Positions 18,229-27,133 of a stretch of DNA of 64,000 bases are shown here, in pieces. The notes beneath the pieces were generated by a model. It saw nothing but the letters and a program-made list of their open reading frames with translations. It was not told the DNA's origin and made no database searches. Each line of letters starts with the position of its first letter. The stretch's first letter is position 1. The stretch is taken from NCBI RefSeq assembly GCF_013032005.1, contig NZ_WQBE01000003.1, forward strand, positions 62,001 through 126,000, given 5' to 3'. The position numbers and the translations under genes were made by a program. The DNA is from Ruegeria atlantica (GTDB taxonomy: Bacteria > Pseudomonadota > Alphaproteobacteria > Rhodobacterales > Rhodobacteraceae).

Positions 18229-19122
18229 ATGTCCGAATCTTTGCTCAGTTTTTCAGAAGTGTTGTTGTTTGGCCGTTTGTTGAATGATCTGAAGGTCGCA
18301 GCTTCGAAGAATGTGACGCCGGCTAAAACCGTAAAGCTTGTTGCGAAGAAAAAGGTCAAAGTGAACAAGACTTTGTCCGTCGCGGATGACACTATCGACG
18401 GTGAAGAAGTTGCAAATAACGACAAGGTTCTGATTACCGGAAATCGCCCCAAAAAGAACGGTATCTACACGGTTAAAGTAACGAGCCCTAACTATACACT
18501 AGAGAGTCAGACACGGGTGAAAGAGGGCGCTCTTGTTAAGGTCACCGATGGGGATAAATACGCAGACAGCTATTGGGAACAGACTTTGCCCACGCCGACT
18601 GGCTTCAATAAGCAAGAGTTTGTATTCCGTAAGGAACTTTCAGAAAAACTTGGAGCCAATCAGCAGCTCAAAGATCAATATGGCGATGACGCCAGATTGG
18701 CGCGTATCTATGGGTTCTCTTACGAGGGCACCTATTATGAGTTGCCGGAGCCCACTATTTTCCTGGTTCACGGTAAAGGTGAAAGCCCAACTGAAGGTAA
18801 CAAACCCGGTAACCTTGCGTCCAGAGCCCCGAGTGATCCAACCCTCTCTGGCGTTGCCTCAGCTGATTATCAGATCGCCAATGACATTAAGGTTTGGGAC
18901 TATGACAAGGCCGATTACACCGTCCGGATGGATGTAATGACTGGTCAGTTTGAACAGGTTCTGCTGGACATCTATTTCGGCTTCGACAGCCCAGCAATCA
19001 GCGGCGCACGCGTAAGTGGTGCTAGGGTTAGCGGCGCACGCGTGAGCGGAGCCAGAGTCAGCGGCGCACGCGTGAGTGGTGCCAGAGTCAGTGGCGCACG
19101 TGCACGGGGTTCAGAAGACTGA
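18229..19122 (+). CDS. Repeat-tailed protein of the YcaO/TfuA cluster (candidate modification substrate)
   Basis: A 297-residue protein of unknown function. Residues 1-45 are a hydrophobic start (ESLLSFSEVLLFGRLLNDLK) followed by a Lys-rich stretch. Residues 46-128 resemble a domain seen in phage tail and bacterial surface proteins (IDGEEVANNDKVLI, KKNGIYTV, YADSYWEQT). The tail, residues 258-292, is six SGARV pentapeptides plus SGARA, ending RGSED. No Cys is present. ATG at 18229 has GGGAG 8 bases upstream. The gene is visibly more A/T- and Lys-rich than its neighbours, suggesting transfer. It could be a YcaO/TfuA substrate or a small pentapeptide-repeat beta-helix; both are inference. Confidence 0.7.
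   Translation: MSESLLSFSEVLLFGRLLNDLKVAASKNVTPAKTVKLVAKKKVKVNKTLSVADDTIDGEEVANNDKVLITGNRPKKNGIYTVKVTSPNYTLESQTRVKEGALVKVTDGDKYADSYWEQTLPTPTGFNKQEFVFRKELSEKLGANQQLKDQYGDDARLARIYGFSYEGTYYELPEPTIFLVHGKGESPTEGNKPGNLASRAPSDPTLSGVASADYQIANDIKVWDYDKADYTVRMDVMTGQFEQVLLDIYFGFDSPAISGARVSGARVSGARVSGARVSGARVSGARVSGARARGSED
19000..19104 (+). repeat. Seven tandem 15-bp units encoding SGARV/SGARA, with a 30-bp super-period
   Basis: Units 1, 3, 5 and 7 use GGCGCACG- with a CGC or CGT arginine codon. Units 2, 4 and 6 use GG(T/A)GC(T/C) with an AGG or AGA arginine codon. The array therefore grew as 30-bp (10-residue) blocks, and nearly all differences between units are silent, pointing to selection on the peptide. 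Only the last unit changes a residue (V to A). Confidence 0.9.
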
Positions 19123-19161
19123 CGCGGAATCGAACCCAAGGTTCACATCACTAAAGATTGC

Positions 19162-19195
19162 GACAGGTCCTGGTTCAACAGGGCCTGTCTTCTTT
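19162..19195 (+). terminator. Rho-independent terminator after the SGARV-repeat gene
   Basis: GACAGGTCCTG (19162-19172), loop GTTCAA, CAGGGCCTGTC (19179-19189): an 11-bp stem with one G-U wobble, followed by TTCTTT. It lies between convergent genes and ends the YcaO-cluster transcript. Confidence 0.75.
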
Positions 19196-20969
19196 AGAAA
19201 CCTGCCTTTTTCAAGCCCCCAACAAAATGTTGCGTGTCTTCTTCCAACTTGTCCGGCTGCACTGTTTCCCAACGTGCCAGTGAAAAATTAGGATGCGCGA
19301 CACGGTGCTTATCCGCGATCTGACGCGCAATGTCGGTTTCACCTAGTTGTGCATAGCTTGCTGCCAGCAAACGTTGCCCTTCTGTAGGGTTGTTCATCTT
19401 GTTTACGGCGTCGATGGCGTCTTGATACTGCCTGAGATTGAAATAAGCCCCACCCAGATGCCATAAGTATTGGTCCGGGAAGTATGGATTCAACCGCATC
19501 GCCTGCTGCAGATGAGTGATTGCCGTTTCGTTGTCACCGTAGTGAGCCAGCGCGTCGGCATAATCTGAATGCATATCGGCGTCGTTGGGATTCAATGCCA
19601 ACGCCCGCCTATACGACTGTAGGGCCGCATCATGTTCCTTGCGGTATAGGTGGACATACCCCAATTCACCAAAACCGCGCGCGTCCGTGGGATCCAGTTC
19701 AATCGCCCGCTGTGCGAAAGTCAGCGCCTGATCCAGTGCTTGCGTAGGATCTTCGGACCAGGAATAGCGCCAGTCGATATTCAGCGTTCGTGACAGGGCA
19801 GCCGCAGCGCGGGCATAACCCCCATCCCGGTCAAGCGCACTCTGATAGAAGTTTTGCGCCTTCCGGTTGTCATTCCTGGTGTATTTGAAGATGTGATACT
19901 GGCCCTGCAAAACAGAGCCATAAGCCTCGAGGTCGGATGGGACCGACTGGATCATCCGCTGCTTTTCATGCGACTCGATCATCACCGCGGTTGCGGCCAC
20001 GATGCACTCGGTCACCTCATCCAGAATGTCGAAAATATCGTCGATATTACGATCAAACCGCTCACCCCAGATGGTGCGTTCGGTTGAGGCATCGATCAGT
20101 TCCGCCGTGATCCGAATGCGGCTGGCCGAGCGACGCACGCTGCCCCGCGCGATATACCGCACGTTGAGCTTTTGCGCGGCCTCTTTCGGTGGCATCCCCT
20201 GCGTCTTGAAGAAAAAGGACGAATTCCGCGCGATTACGAACAGATTGCGGAACTTGGACAGGTTCATGATGATGTCGTCGGTCAACCCTTCCGCAATCCA
20301 GCTGTCGGATTCGTCACCGCCATTACTGCTGAAGGGCAAAACCGCCACCGAGGGCGTATCGGGACGTTCCAGAATATTCCCGGGCATATCCGGTCGCATC
20401 GTTCCGGCCATTGTGGCGCCAGCGACTTCGCTGCGGACACAATAGGTCGAGACAGGCGCAAGGATGTTCTTCAGGTGTTGCGGACCGAGAAATTCATAGC
20501 CATAGCGCAGCCGGTTACAGACCTGATCATAAACGGCGGAACTGACGTAAACCCTTTCTGGTTCAGCAATTTCCTGAAGACGCGCCGCGATATTCACATT
20601 GTCGCCATGAATGCCGCGATCGTCGATCAGGATTTCGCCCAGATGGACGCCCGCGCGAAAGTTGATTCGTTGATTTTCGGCGCGATCCTGATTGTGCTGG
20701 CTGGCAATGCGGTGCAGTTCGACGCCGAACTCCACGGCACTGGTGGCAGTTTCGAACAAAGCCAGAATACCATCGCCGCGCACCTCGACCACCCGGCCCT
20801 GAAAACGGGCGCAGGTCTCTTCAAGATGAGAAATCAACGATTTCAATGCGTTATAGGTGTCCAGCTCGTTCTCACTCATCAGGCGGGAATACCCGACGAC
20901 ATCGGCAAACAAGACTGCACCCAGCTTCTGCGTTATGGAAGAGTTTGGACTCTTGGTGTTCACATTCAT
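19194..20969 (-). CDS. Class III adenylate/guanylate cyclase with TPR tail
   Basis: A 591-residue protein. Residues 15-175 are a class III cyclase domain: LFADVVGYSRLM with the first metal Asp, VVEVRGDGILALFE with the second, and GDNVNIAARLQEIAEPERVYVS. Residues 210-340 resemble the FlgO/TolB-N-like module often linked to such cyclases (VAVLPFSSN, WIAEGLTDDII, YIARGSVRR). The last 230 residues are TPR repeats (ALSRTLNIDWRYSW, ARGFGELGYVHLYRKEHD, DADMHSDYADALAHYGDNE). No membrane segment, so probably cytosolic. It could make cAMP sensed by the cyclic-nucleotide-binding protein at 50.8-53.9 kb, but no direct link is shown. Confidence 0.88.
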   Translation of the reverse strand: MNVNTKSPNSSITQKLGAVLFADVVGYSRLMSENELDTYNALKSLISHLEETCARFQGRVVEVRGDGILALFETATSAVEFGVELHRIASQHNQDRAENQRINFRAGVHLGEILIDDRGIHGDNVNIAARLQEIAEPERVYVSSAVYDQVCNRLRYGYEFLGPQHLKNILAPVSTYCVRSEVAGATMAGTMRPDMPGNILERPDTPSVAVLPFSSNGGDESDSWIAEGLTDDIIMNLSKFRNLFVIARNSSFFFKTQGMPPKEAAQKLNVRYIARGSVRRSASRIRITAELIDASTERTIWGERFDRNIDDIFDILDEVTECIVAATAVMIESHEKQRMIQSVPSDLEAYGSVLQGQYHIFKYTRNDNRKAQNFYQSALDRDGGYARAAAALSRTLNIDWRYSWSEDPTQALDQALTFAQRAIELDPTDARGFGELGYVHLYRKEHDAALQSYRRALALNPNDADMHSDYADALAHYGDNETAITHLQQAMRLNPYFPDQYLWHLGGAYFNLRQYQDAIDAVNKMNNPTEGQRLLAASYAQLGETDIARQIADKHRVAHPNFSLARWETVQPDKLEEDTQHFVGGLKKAGF

Positions 20970-21055
20970 AACTCGTATTAGGGGCTGCGTTCGAACCCTA
21001 TGGTCACCTTATAGCAAAATGTGCCTCTGCGCTTGCAGAGCAATTGCACACCCCG

Positions 21056-21700
21056 TTAGTCACACTTATCAACCTGTGGTGGCCAAGACCAGCTTGGGCA
21101 CCCGTTCTCTCCGAAAGTCACAACTGTTTCTGAGCTAATGCTTTTTGCCAGGGTCGGACGAGTATTCATCCAATCCTGACGGAGAAGTCCAACAACAATC
21201 ATGTCATGAAACGTTCCGTCTGCATACCAGGCTTGCCGCATGGTACCTTCGACCTGACATCCCAGTCTTTCCACAAGGTCGCGGCTGATATGATTATCCT
21301 GCCTGTAATACGAGGTCAGCCTGTTCAAACCCAGTTGACGGAATGCAAAATCCGCCACCAGTGCCGTCGCTCTGATGGCAAGGCCCAAACGCCGAACCGA
21401 TTTTTCGACAAACATGGCGATGACCGCGTCCCGGTTTACCGGGGAAATCGCCTCGAGCCCAACAATCCCCACCACTTGTCCGCTATTGGAGACGACAACG
21501 AACCAGCACTTTCCGCTGCCGCCTGACGCGCTAAATGCATCGCGCCAGACGTCTTCGGTTTGCGCAAGGTTGAACGGAATCCGCGATGTACGATCAAATC
21601 GGCCGAGGTCCTCGATATCCTGAAACCAGGGTGTGATTACCTCCAGATCTGCTTTTTCAAGTGGGCGCAGTTTGAATACGCTGTCGGACTTGTCTGACAA
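21056..21700 (-). CDS. GNAT-family N-acetyltransferase (RimJ/RimL-like)
   Basis: A 214-residue acetyltransferase. It begins FKLRPLEKADLEVITPWFQD, typical of the RimJ/RimL group, and contains an acetyl-CoA loop region VEKSVRRLGLAIRATALVADF and RLTSYYRQDNHISRDLVERLGC. These enzymes acetylate amino groups of proteins, amino acids or antibiotics. It is 86 bp from the cyclase gene on the same strand but upstream of it; co-transcription is possible. Substrate unknown. Confidence 0.82.
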   Translation of the reverse strand: MSDKSDSVFKLRPLEKADLEVITPWFQDIEDLGRFDRTSRIPFNLAQTEDVWRDAFSASGGSGKCWFVVVSNSGQVVGIVGLEAISPVNRDAVIAMFVEKSVRRLGLAIRATALVADFAFRQLGLNRLTSYYRQDNHISRDLVERLGCQVEGTMRQAWYADGTFHDMIVVGLLRQDWMNTRPTLAKSISSETVVTFGENGCPSWSWPPQVDKCD

Positions 21701-21988
21701 TGGACCAACTACCTTTAACTAATATCAGAAAATATACACCCCAGAGCCTAACATACATAGGCAGCAAATACGAAATGAGAAAAAAGCGGCCCGGCGATTA
21801 TATACCTATGGTTGCGAAGATCAGACCCCGACGTGCCGAAGATCAACATGCCCTTGGTCGCACGACCCTGAAGTATGCACCGCTCCGGTTTGTCTATTGC
21901 ACGCCCAAGGCGGCGGTGATTTGGTCACATCGAACAGCTTATTGCCGTCGTCGGCGGCTGGACCAACTGAGTTGAAAGGGAACAGGAT

Positions 21989-22831
21989 ATGAAGCTGTTA
22001 CGCTATGGGCCGGTTGGCGCGGAAAAGCCCGGTATTCTGGATGAGGCCGGTAAAATCCGCGATCTGTCGGGGATTGTTGACGATGTAACTGGTGCGATGC
22101 TTGGCGATGAAAGCATGGCGCGGCTGCGTGGGCTCGACCTTGGAACATTGCCTGTCGTCGACGGTGATCCGCGGATTGGGGCGTGTGTCGGGAATGTTGG
22201 TAAATTCGCCTGCATCGGCCTGAACTATGCCGATCACGCAGCCGAAAGCGGTCTGGACCTGCCCGACGAGCCGGTGGTTTTCTTCAAGGCGACCTCTGCC
22301 ATCGTAGGTCCGAATGACACTGTCGAAATCCCGCGCGGTTCGGTCAAGACCGATTGGGAGGTTGAACTGGGCGTCGTCATCGGCAAGCACACCAAATATA
22401 TTTCCGAGGCCGAGGCGCTTGACCACGTAGCCGGATATTGTGTGATCAACGATTTGTCCGAACGGGATTTTCAACTCCACCGCTCGGGCCAGTGGGTCAA
22501 AGGTAAATCGGCCGACACGTTCGGCCCGATCGGACCCTGGCTGGTCACCCGGGACGAGATCGCCGATCCACAGAATCTGCAGATGTATCTTGAGGTGAAC
22601 GGGCATCGCTATCAGGATGGTTCGACCAATACGATGCATTTCAGTGTGGCCACAGTCATTTCGCACCTGTCGCAGTTCATGTCACTGCAGCCGGGGGATG
22701 TGATTTCAACCGGAACACCACCGGGTGTGGGTATGGGACGGACCCCTCAGATCTATCTGAAACCCGGTGACAAGATGGAACTGGGCGTCCAAGGGCTGGG
22801 CGTACAACGACAGGACGTGGTGCAGGGCTGA
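21989..22831 (+). CDS. Fumarylacetoacetate hydrolase-family protein
   Basis: A 280-residue FAH-family enzyme of the ureidoglycolate-lyase / 2,4-diketo-3-deoxy-sugar-acid-hydrolase size class. Metal-binding acidic residues are visible in DWEVELGVVIG, and the family motifs NDLSERDFQL, KSADTFGPIGPWL and GDVISTGTPPGVGMG follow. It cleaves C-C or C-N bonds in keto-acid intermediates of sugar or aromatic breakdown. GGAACAGG precedes the ATG. It converges with the aldehyde dehydrogenase gene with only 6 bp between stops, hinting at a shared catabolic theme. Confidence 0.88.
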   Translation: MKLLRYGPVGAEKPGILDEAGKIRDLSGIVDDVTGAMLGDESMARLRGLDLGTLPVVDGDPRIGACVGNVGKFACIGLNYADHAAESGLDLPDEPVVFFKATSAIVGPNDTVEIPRGSVKTDWEVELGVVIGKHTKYISEAEALDHVAGYCVINDLSERDFQLHRSGQWVKGKSADTFGPIGPWLVTRDEIADPQNLQMYLEVNGHRYQDGSTNTMHFSVATVISHLSQFMSLQPGDVISTGTPPGVGMGRTPQIYLKPGDKMELGVQGLGVQRQDVVQG

Positions 22832-22837
22832 ACACCC

Positions 22838-24286
22838 TTACTCTGGCCAGGGCAAGGAGTAGGTCTTGACGTTGGTGAAGAATTTCATCGCCTCGATGAC
22901 CCCTTCTTTGACCCCGTTGCCGCTGTCCTTGATGCCCCCAAAAGGCGACATTTCGATCCGGTACCCGGGCTGTTCCCAGATATTGCAGGTTCCGACATTC
23001 AGACCATTGATATAGGCAATCGCGCGGTTCAGATCGTTGGTGCAGACGCCCGAGGACAGGCCAAACGCAGTTCCGTTTGAGATTTCCATGACCTTGGCGT
23101 CATCATCCGGCACGCGGACGATGGGTATGATGGGACCGAAGGTTTCCTCCATCACCAGCTCGCTGGTGTGGGGAACCTTGTCGACGACAATCGGCGGCAA
23201 AAGCGCGCCCTGACGACCGGGGTGATAGAGAATCACCGCGCCCTCACCTTCAGCCATGTAAACACGTTTTTCGAACAGTTCCGCAGCCTCGGAATGGATC
23301 ACGCAGCCCAGTTGCGTTTCAGGATCCTGCGGATCGCCAAAGCGAATGGCCTTGGCCTTTTCCAGAACCAACGGCACAAATCTATCCGCCACGCTGTCCT
23401 GTACGAGAATACGTTTGATTGCCGTGCATCGCTGCCCGGAATTGCCAGTGGCCCCGGCCACGGCGATGGCTGCGGCCCGGTCCAGATCGGCCTCGCTCAG
23501 ATCGTTCAAGACGATCAGGGGATCGTTGCCGCCCAACTCTAGCGCTTGCCGTTTAAACCCCGCTTTTTCAGCAATCATTTTGCCCACCGGCACCCCACCC
23601 GTGAAGGTGATGATGTCGATGTTTTCATTGGTGACCATCTCATCACCAATGTCCTGTGGCCAGCCAGTGACCACCTGGAACATCTCGGGCGGCAACCCTG
23701 CCTCGTACAGGATGTCAGCCAGTGTCAGCGCTGTCAGCGGGGTCAATTCGGTCGGTTTGCAGACCATGCAATTGTTGGTGGCAATCGACGGGGCAACCTT
23801 GTGGCTGACCATGTTCAGGGGGTGGTTGAAGGGCGTGATCGCGCTGATGGCTTTGACCGGTTCGCGTTTAGTGAAAATCTTCCGCTGCTTGCCATTATGG
23901 GTCAGATCGCACGAGAACACCTCACCATCATCCTTCAGCGCTTCGGCTGCGGCGAACTGAAATACATCCTGCGCCCGCTTGGTTTCGTAAATCGCATGCT
24001 GGTGGCAGATGCCAAGTTCCAGCGTCAGCCACTTCGCCAGATCGTCGCGTTTTTCACCGATCAATTCACCTGCGCGCTGCAGAATCTGGCTGCGTTCGTA
24101 CCGGGTAAGCTTGGGGGTATAACTTGCAGCGACCTCAAAAGCCTTGCGTGCGTGTTCGGCGGTGCCTGCTGGCACCGTGCCAATAACCTCGTTGGTATAG
24201 GGGTAGTGAACGGGAACCGTAGCCTCGGTAAAAACGATCTGCCCCCCGATGCGCATGCCTTCGTTGCGAATGTCGGATGTATTCAT
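22838..24286 (-). CDS. Aldehyde dehydrogenase family protein (possibly phosphonoacetaldehyde dehydrogenase-like)
   Basis: A 482-residue NAD(P)-dependent aldehyde dehydrogenase. It shows [12 protein letters not shown], cofactor loop [18 protein letters not shown], the catalytic base Glu in [10 protein letters not shown], the nucleophilic Cys in [11 protein letters not shown] and [13 protein letters not shown]. The GNDP variant next to the catalytic Glu occurs in the phosphonoacetaldehyde dehydrogenase branch, but no phosphonate genes are nearby, so the substrate stays open. Starts at 24286 or 24298 are both possible; 24286 has GGACGGGA upstream. It is divergent from gntR and probably its target. 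Confidence 0.87.
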   Translation of the reverse strand: MNTSDIRNEGMRIGGQIVFTEATVPVHYPYTNEVIGTVPAGTAEHARKAFEVAASYTPKLTRYERSQILQRAGELIGEKRDDLAKWLTLELGICHQHAIYETKRAQDVFQFAAAEALKDDGEVFSCDLTHNGKQRKIFTKREPVKAISAITPFNHPLNMVSHKVAPSIATNNCMVCKPTELTPLTALTLADILYEAGLPPEMFQVVTGWPQDIGDEMVTNENIDIITFTGGVPVGKMIAEKAGFKRQALELGGNDPLIVLNDLSEADLDRAAAIAVAGATGNSGQRCTAIKRILVQDSVADRFVPLVLEKAKAIRFGDPQDPETQLGCVIHSEAAELFEKRVYMAEGEGAVILYHPGRQGALLPPIVVDKVPHTSELVMEETFGPIIPIVRVPDDDAKVMEISNGTAFGLSSGVCTNDLNRAIAYINGLNVGTCNIWEQPGYRIEMSPFGGIKDSGNGVKEGVIEAMKFFTNVKTYSLPWPE

Positions 24287-24472
24287 GATCCCGTCCATTT
24301 TTCTTAAGCGCCGCTTTTGTTTCATAGATAAATACGTCAATTATCCTGTAATTCGTCTCGTACCGTCAGAACGCCATTTTCGTACCAGAGAAATCCCTGC
24401 TCATGGTCCGTCAGAATCCGTGCGACACCTAATTGTTATCCTTAATGCAAAGGGCTTGGAAATTGTTCAGGC

Positions 24473-24491
24473 ATTTTGTATTTTGGATACA
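24473..24491. promoter_or_regulatory. Putative GntR operator upstream of gntR
   Basis: The 19-mer ATTTTGTATTTTGGATACA contains a perfect inverted repeat, TGTAT-N5-ATACA. The same 19 bases occur in inverted orientation at 31889-31907 upstream of dppA. FCD-type GntR proteins commonly bind short palindromes of this spacing. The site lies 26 bp before the gntR start, suited to autorepression. Confidence 0.72.
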
Positions 24492-24517
24492 AGTTTCCAG
24501 TACCCGAGACGAAGTGA

Positions 24518-25192
24518 ATGCCCAGAACGCGTGCGATCCCCCGACAAAGCCTGCCCGACGTCATCACCAACGATCTGCGCGAGCGGATTCTGAGCGGTGA
24601 AATCGCCGAAGGTGAAACCATTCGTCAAGAGGCACTGGCTGAGGATTACGACGTCTCGCGCATGCCGATCCGCGAGGCGCTGAAACGGCTGGATGCCGAG
24701 GGCCTCGTGCAGCTAACCAACAACCGAGGTGCTGCGGTCACATCGCATTCCCTGTCCGAAATCGGAGAGATTTTCGACCTGCGGGTCTTGCTTGAGGTGG
24801 ATCTTTTCAAACGCGCCATTCAGCAGATGACTGCCGCCGATTTCAACGAATGCGATCGGATTCTGGATGCGATGGAAAAGTCCTATGATGCATATGATGT
24901 GGGCCGCTGGGGCAGCTTGAACAATGAATATCACATGGCGCTTTACGCCGCTGCCGGTCGCGGGCTGAGCAACGAAATCCTTCAGCGGGTAAACGTGCAG
25001 TCCGACCGCTATGTTCGCATGCATCTGAGTGTCATGGAGCAACGCGAACCCGCCAAGAAAGACCACCGCGAGCTATTGTCGCTGGCCCGTGCGGGTCGGG
25101 TCGATGACGCCTGTGACCTGCTGACCCGGCATATCCAGCGCACCAAGGAACAATTGCTAGCCATGATTACGGCGACGCGTAAAACCGAATAA
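24518..25192 (+). CDS. GntR-family regulator, FadR/FCD type
   Basis: A 224-residue regulator. Residues 10-75 are the winged helix-turn-helix (LRERILSGEIAEGETIRQEA, DYDVSRMPIREALKRLDAEG). Residues 85-215 are the all-helical FCD ligand domain with probable metal ligands in IFDLRVLLEVDLF, NEYHMALY and the late histidines of RHIQRT. FCD regulators sense carboxylates or related small acids. Its operator appears to be the TGTAT-N5-ATACA site found before itself and before dppA, so it likely controls the dpp operon, itself and perhaps the divergent aldehyde dehydrogenase. Confidence 0.9.
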   Translation: MPRTRAIPRQSLPDVITNDLRERILSGEIAEGETIRQEALAEDYDVSRMPIREALKRLDAEGLVQLTNNRGAAVTSHSLSEIGEIFDLRVLLEVDLFKRAIQQMTAADFNECDRILDAMEKSYDAYDVGRWGSLNNEYHMALYAAAGRGLSNEILQRVNVQSDRYVRMHLSVMEQREPAKKDHRELLSLARAGRVDDACDLLTRHIQRTKEQLLAMITATRKTE

Positions 25193-25198
25193 GCGGGT

Positions 25199-26155
25199 TT
25201 AGTCCAACGGGTGCAGGCAAGCGACCTGATGCCTGTCTCCGCTCAGCTCGGGCGGTGCGGCGCGGCATTCTTCGGTGGCCAGCCAGCACCGCTGCGCAAA
25301 GGCACAGCCCTTGGGAATATTCATCGGGGACGGCAATTCACCTTCCAGCTTGATCCGCTCTTTCCGGGCCTCAGGGTCAGCGCGGGGGGTAGTTGACAGC
25401 AGTGCCTTGGAATAGGGATGTCGAGGCGCGGCGAACAGCAGCTCTTTTGGGGCTTTTTCAACCGCGCGGCCCAAATACATGACGATCACATCATCTGCGA
25501 AATGTTTTACCACCGACAAGTCGTGCGAAATGAACAGATAGGCAAGGTTCAAACGCTCCTGCAACTCGACCAGCAGGTTCAGAATCTGCGATTGGATCGA
25601 CACGTCCAGCGCCGAGACCGGTTCGTCCAACACCAGTACTTTGGGGTTCAGCATCAGCGCGCGGGCAATGGCGATGCGCTGGCGCTGCCCGCCTGAGAAC
25701 ATGTGCGGATAGCGGTCGTAGTGCTCGGGGCGCAAGCCGACAAGGTCTATCATCTCACGCGCACGGGCCTCGCGGTCGGCGGCGGACATGTCGGGGCGGT
25801 TGATGATCAGCGGTTCCTGCAGGATCTGCCCGATCCGCTGACGCGGGTTGAGCGAACCATAGGGGTCTTGAAACACGATCTGCACCGTCTCGCGCATTTG
25901 CGCCCATTTCGACGGGGTAATATCGACCCCATCAATGGTCAAGCTGCCCGAGGTCGGTTCTTCGATCATCGTTACCACGCGCGCCAGCGTGGATTTTCCG
26001 CAGCCGGATTCTCCGACAATCGCCAGTGTTTTGCCGGGTTGCAGGTCAAAATCCACACCTGACAGCGCCTTGACCGTTGCCGGTTTCGACAGCAATCCGC
26101 CTTTGACAGAATAGAATCTGGCCAATGCGCTGGCCTGAACGATGGGGGCGGTCAT
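25199..26155 (-). CDS. dppF: Dipeptide ABC transporter ATP-binding protein DppF
   Basis: A 318-residue ATPase: Walker A GESGCGKST, Q-loop VFQDPYGSLNPRQRIG, signature FSGGQRQRIA, Walker B VLVLDEPVSALD and H-loop FISHDLSVV. The C-terminal oligopeptide/dipeptide transporter extension holds a cysteine cluster (GCAFAQRCWLATEECR) that in this family can hold an iron-sulfur cluster. It is the last gene of the dpp operon, overlapping dppD by 4 bases, and converges with gntR six bases away. Confidence 0.93.
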   Translation of the reverse strand: MTAPIVQASALARFYSVKGGLLSKPATVKALSGVDFDLQPGKTLAIVGESGCGKSTLARVVTMIEEPTSGSLTIDGVDITPSKWAQMRETVQIVFQDPYGSLNPRQRIGQILQEPLIINRPDMSAADREARAREMIDLVGLRPEHYDRYPHMFSGGQRQRIAIARALMLNPKVLVLDEPVSALDVSIQSQILNLLVELQERLNLAYLFISHDLSVVKHFADDVIVMYLGRAVEKAPKELLFAAPRHPYSKALLSTTPRADPEARKERIKLEGELPSPMNIPKGCAFAQRCWLATEECRAAPPELSGDRHQVACLHPLD

Positions 26156-27129
26156 GCCAGTTCTCCGGCGGTTATCTTTTCAACATAGTGGCAACGGGCC
26201 TTGCCGAAATCCGCGCTGTGCGGGGTTGGCGGCAGAGATCGGCAGAGGTCGTCCGCATATTGGCATCTGGGACTGAACAGGCAGCCTTTGGGCCGGTCGA
26301 ACTGACCGGGCACGACACCAGGAATAGTCGGCAACAGTTTCGAGGTCGCCCGTTCTGGCAACGCGCTCAGCAAGGCAGCCGTATAGGGGTGGCGCGGGGT
26401 GCGGAACAAGTCCTTGACTGGCTGCTCCTCGACCTTTTGACCGGCATATTGCACCTGAACCCGTTCAGCGGTTTCAGCGACCACACCCATATCGTGCGTG
26501 ATCAGTACCAGCCCCATCCCTTGTTCGTCCCGCAGCCGAACCAACAGGTCCAAAATTTGCGCCTGAATGGTCACGTCCAGCGCTGTTGTCGGCTCATCCG
26601 CGATCAGCAGCTTGGGATTGCAGGCAATGGCCATGGCGATCATGACACGCTGGTTCATCCCGCCCGACATCTGGTGCGGAAAAGTGTTCAGGCGGCTTTC
26701 GGGGGCCGGGATACCGACCTGATCAAACAGCTCGATGGCGCGCTGGTGGCGATCCCTGCGATTCAGGCCGAGGTGAATCCGCAAGGCTTCCTTGATCTGG
26801 AAGCCGACTGTGAAACAGGGGTTCAGTGACGACATCGGCTCTTGAAAGATCATGGCGATGTCTTTGCCGATGATCTTACGGCGGTCACGAGCCGAAATTT
26901 TGGTGAGGTCGATGCCTTCAAAACTCAGTTGATCGGCCGTGATCGTAGCCGTCCATGGCAGCAGGCCCATCAACGCCAGCATCGACACGGATTTACCCGA
27001 GCCGCTTTCGCCGACGATGGCCATAAGCTCACCCTTGTCGACGGACAGATCGACGCCATCCACGGCGCGAAATTTCCCCGAAGCGGTGGCGAACTCGACG
27101 GTGAGGTTTCGGATGTCCAACAGGCTCAT
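26152..27129 (-). CDS. dppD: Dipeptide ABC transporter ATP-binding protein DppD
   Basis: A 325-residue ATPase: Walker [11 protein letters not shown]-loop [16 protein letters not shown], signature [10 protein letters not shown], Walker [14 protein letters not shown]-loop [11 protein letters not shown], and a C-terminal Cys cluster ([15 protein letters not shown]). It pairs with DppF to form the heterodimeric motor. It starts 4 bases after the dppC stop. Confidence 0.93.
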   Translation of the reverse strand: MSLLDIRNLTVEFATASGKFRAVDGVDLSVDKGELMAIVGESGSGKSVSMLALMGLLPWTATITADQLSFEGIDLTKISARDRRKIIGKDIAMIFQEPMSSLNPCFTVGFQIKEALRIHLGLNRRDRHQRAIELFDQVGIPAPESRLNTFPHQMSGGMNQRVMIAMAIACNPKLLIADEPTTALDVTIQAQILDLLVRLRDEQGMGLVLITHDMGVVAETAERVQVQYAGQKVEEQPVKDLFRTPRHPYTAALLSALPERATSKLLPTIPGVVPGQFDRPKGCLFSPRCQYADDLCRSLPPTPHSADFGKARCHYVEKITAGELA

Positions 27130-27133
27130 GTCG

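Noticed and set aside
19000..19104. Tandem repeats as a CRISPR array
   Set aside because: Units are 15 bp, contiguous, in frame and without spacers; no cas genes nearby.
20172..20981. 269-codon plus-strand frame
   Set aside because: Antisense to the cyclase domain, which carries clear class III motifs.
21701..21988. Possible small gene between the GNAT and FAH genes
   Set aside because: The 91-codon frame has no ribosome site and begins at the GNAT start; composition is not protein-like.
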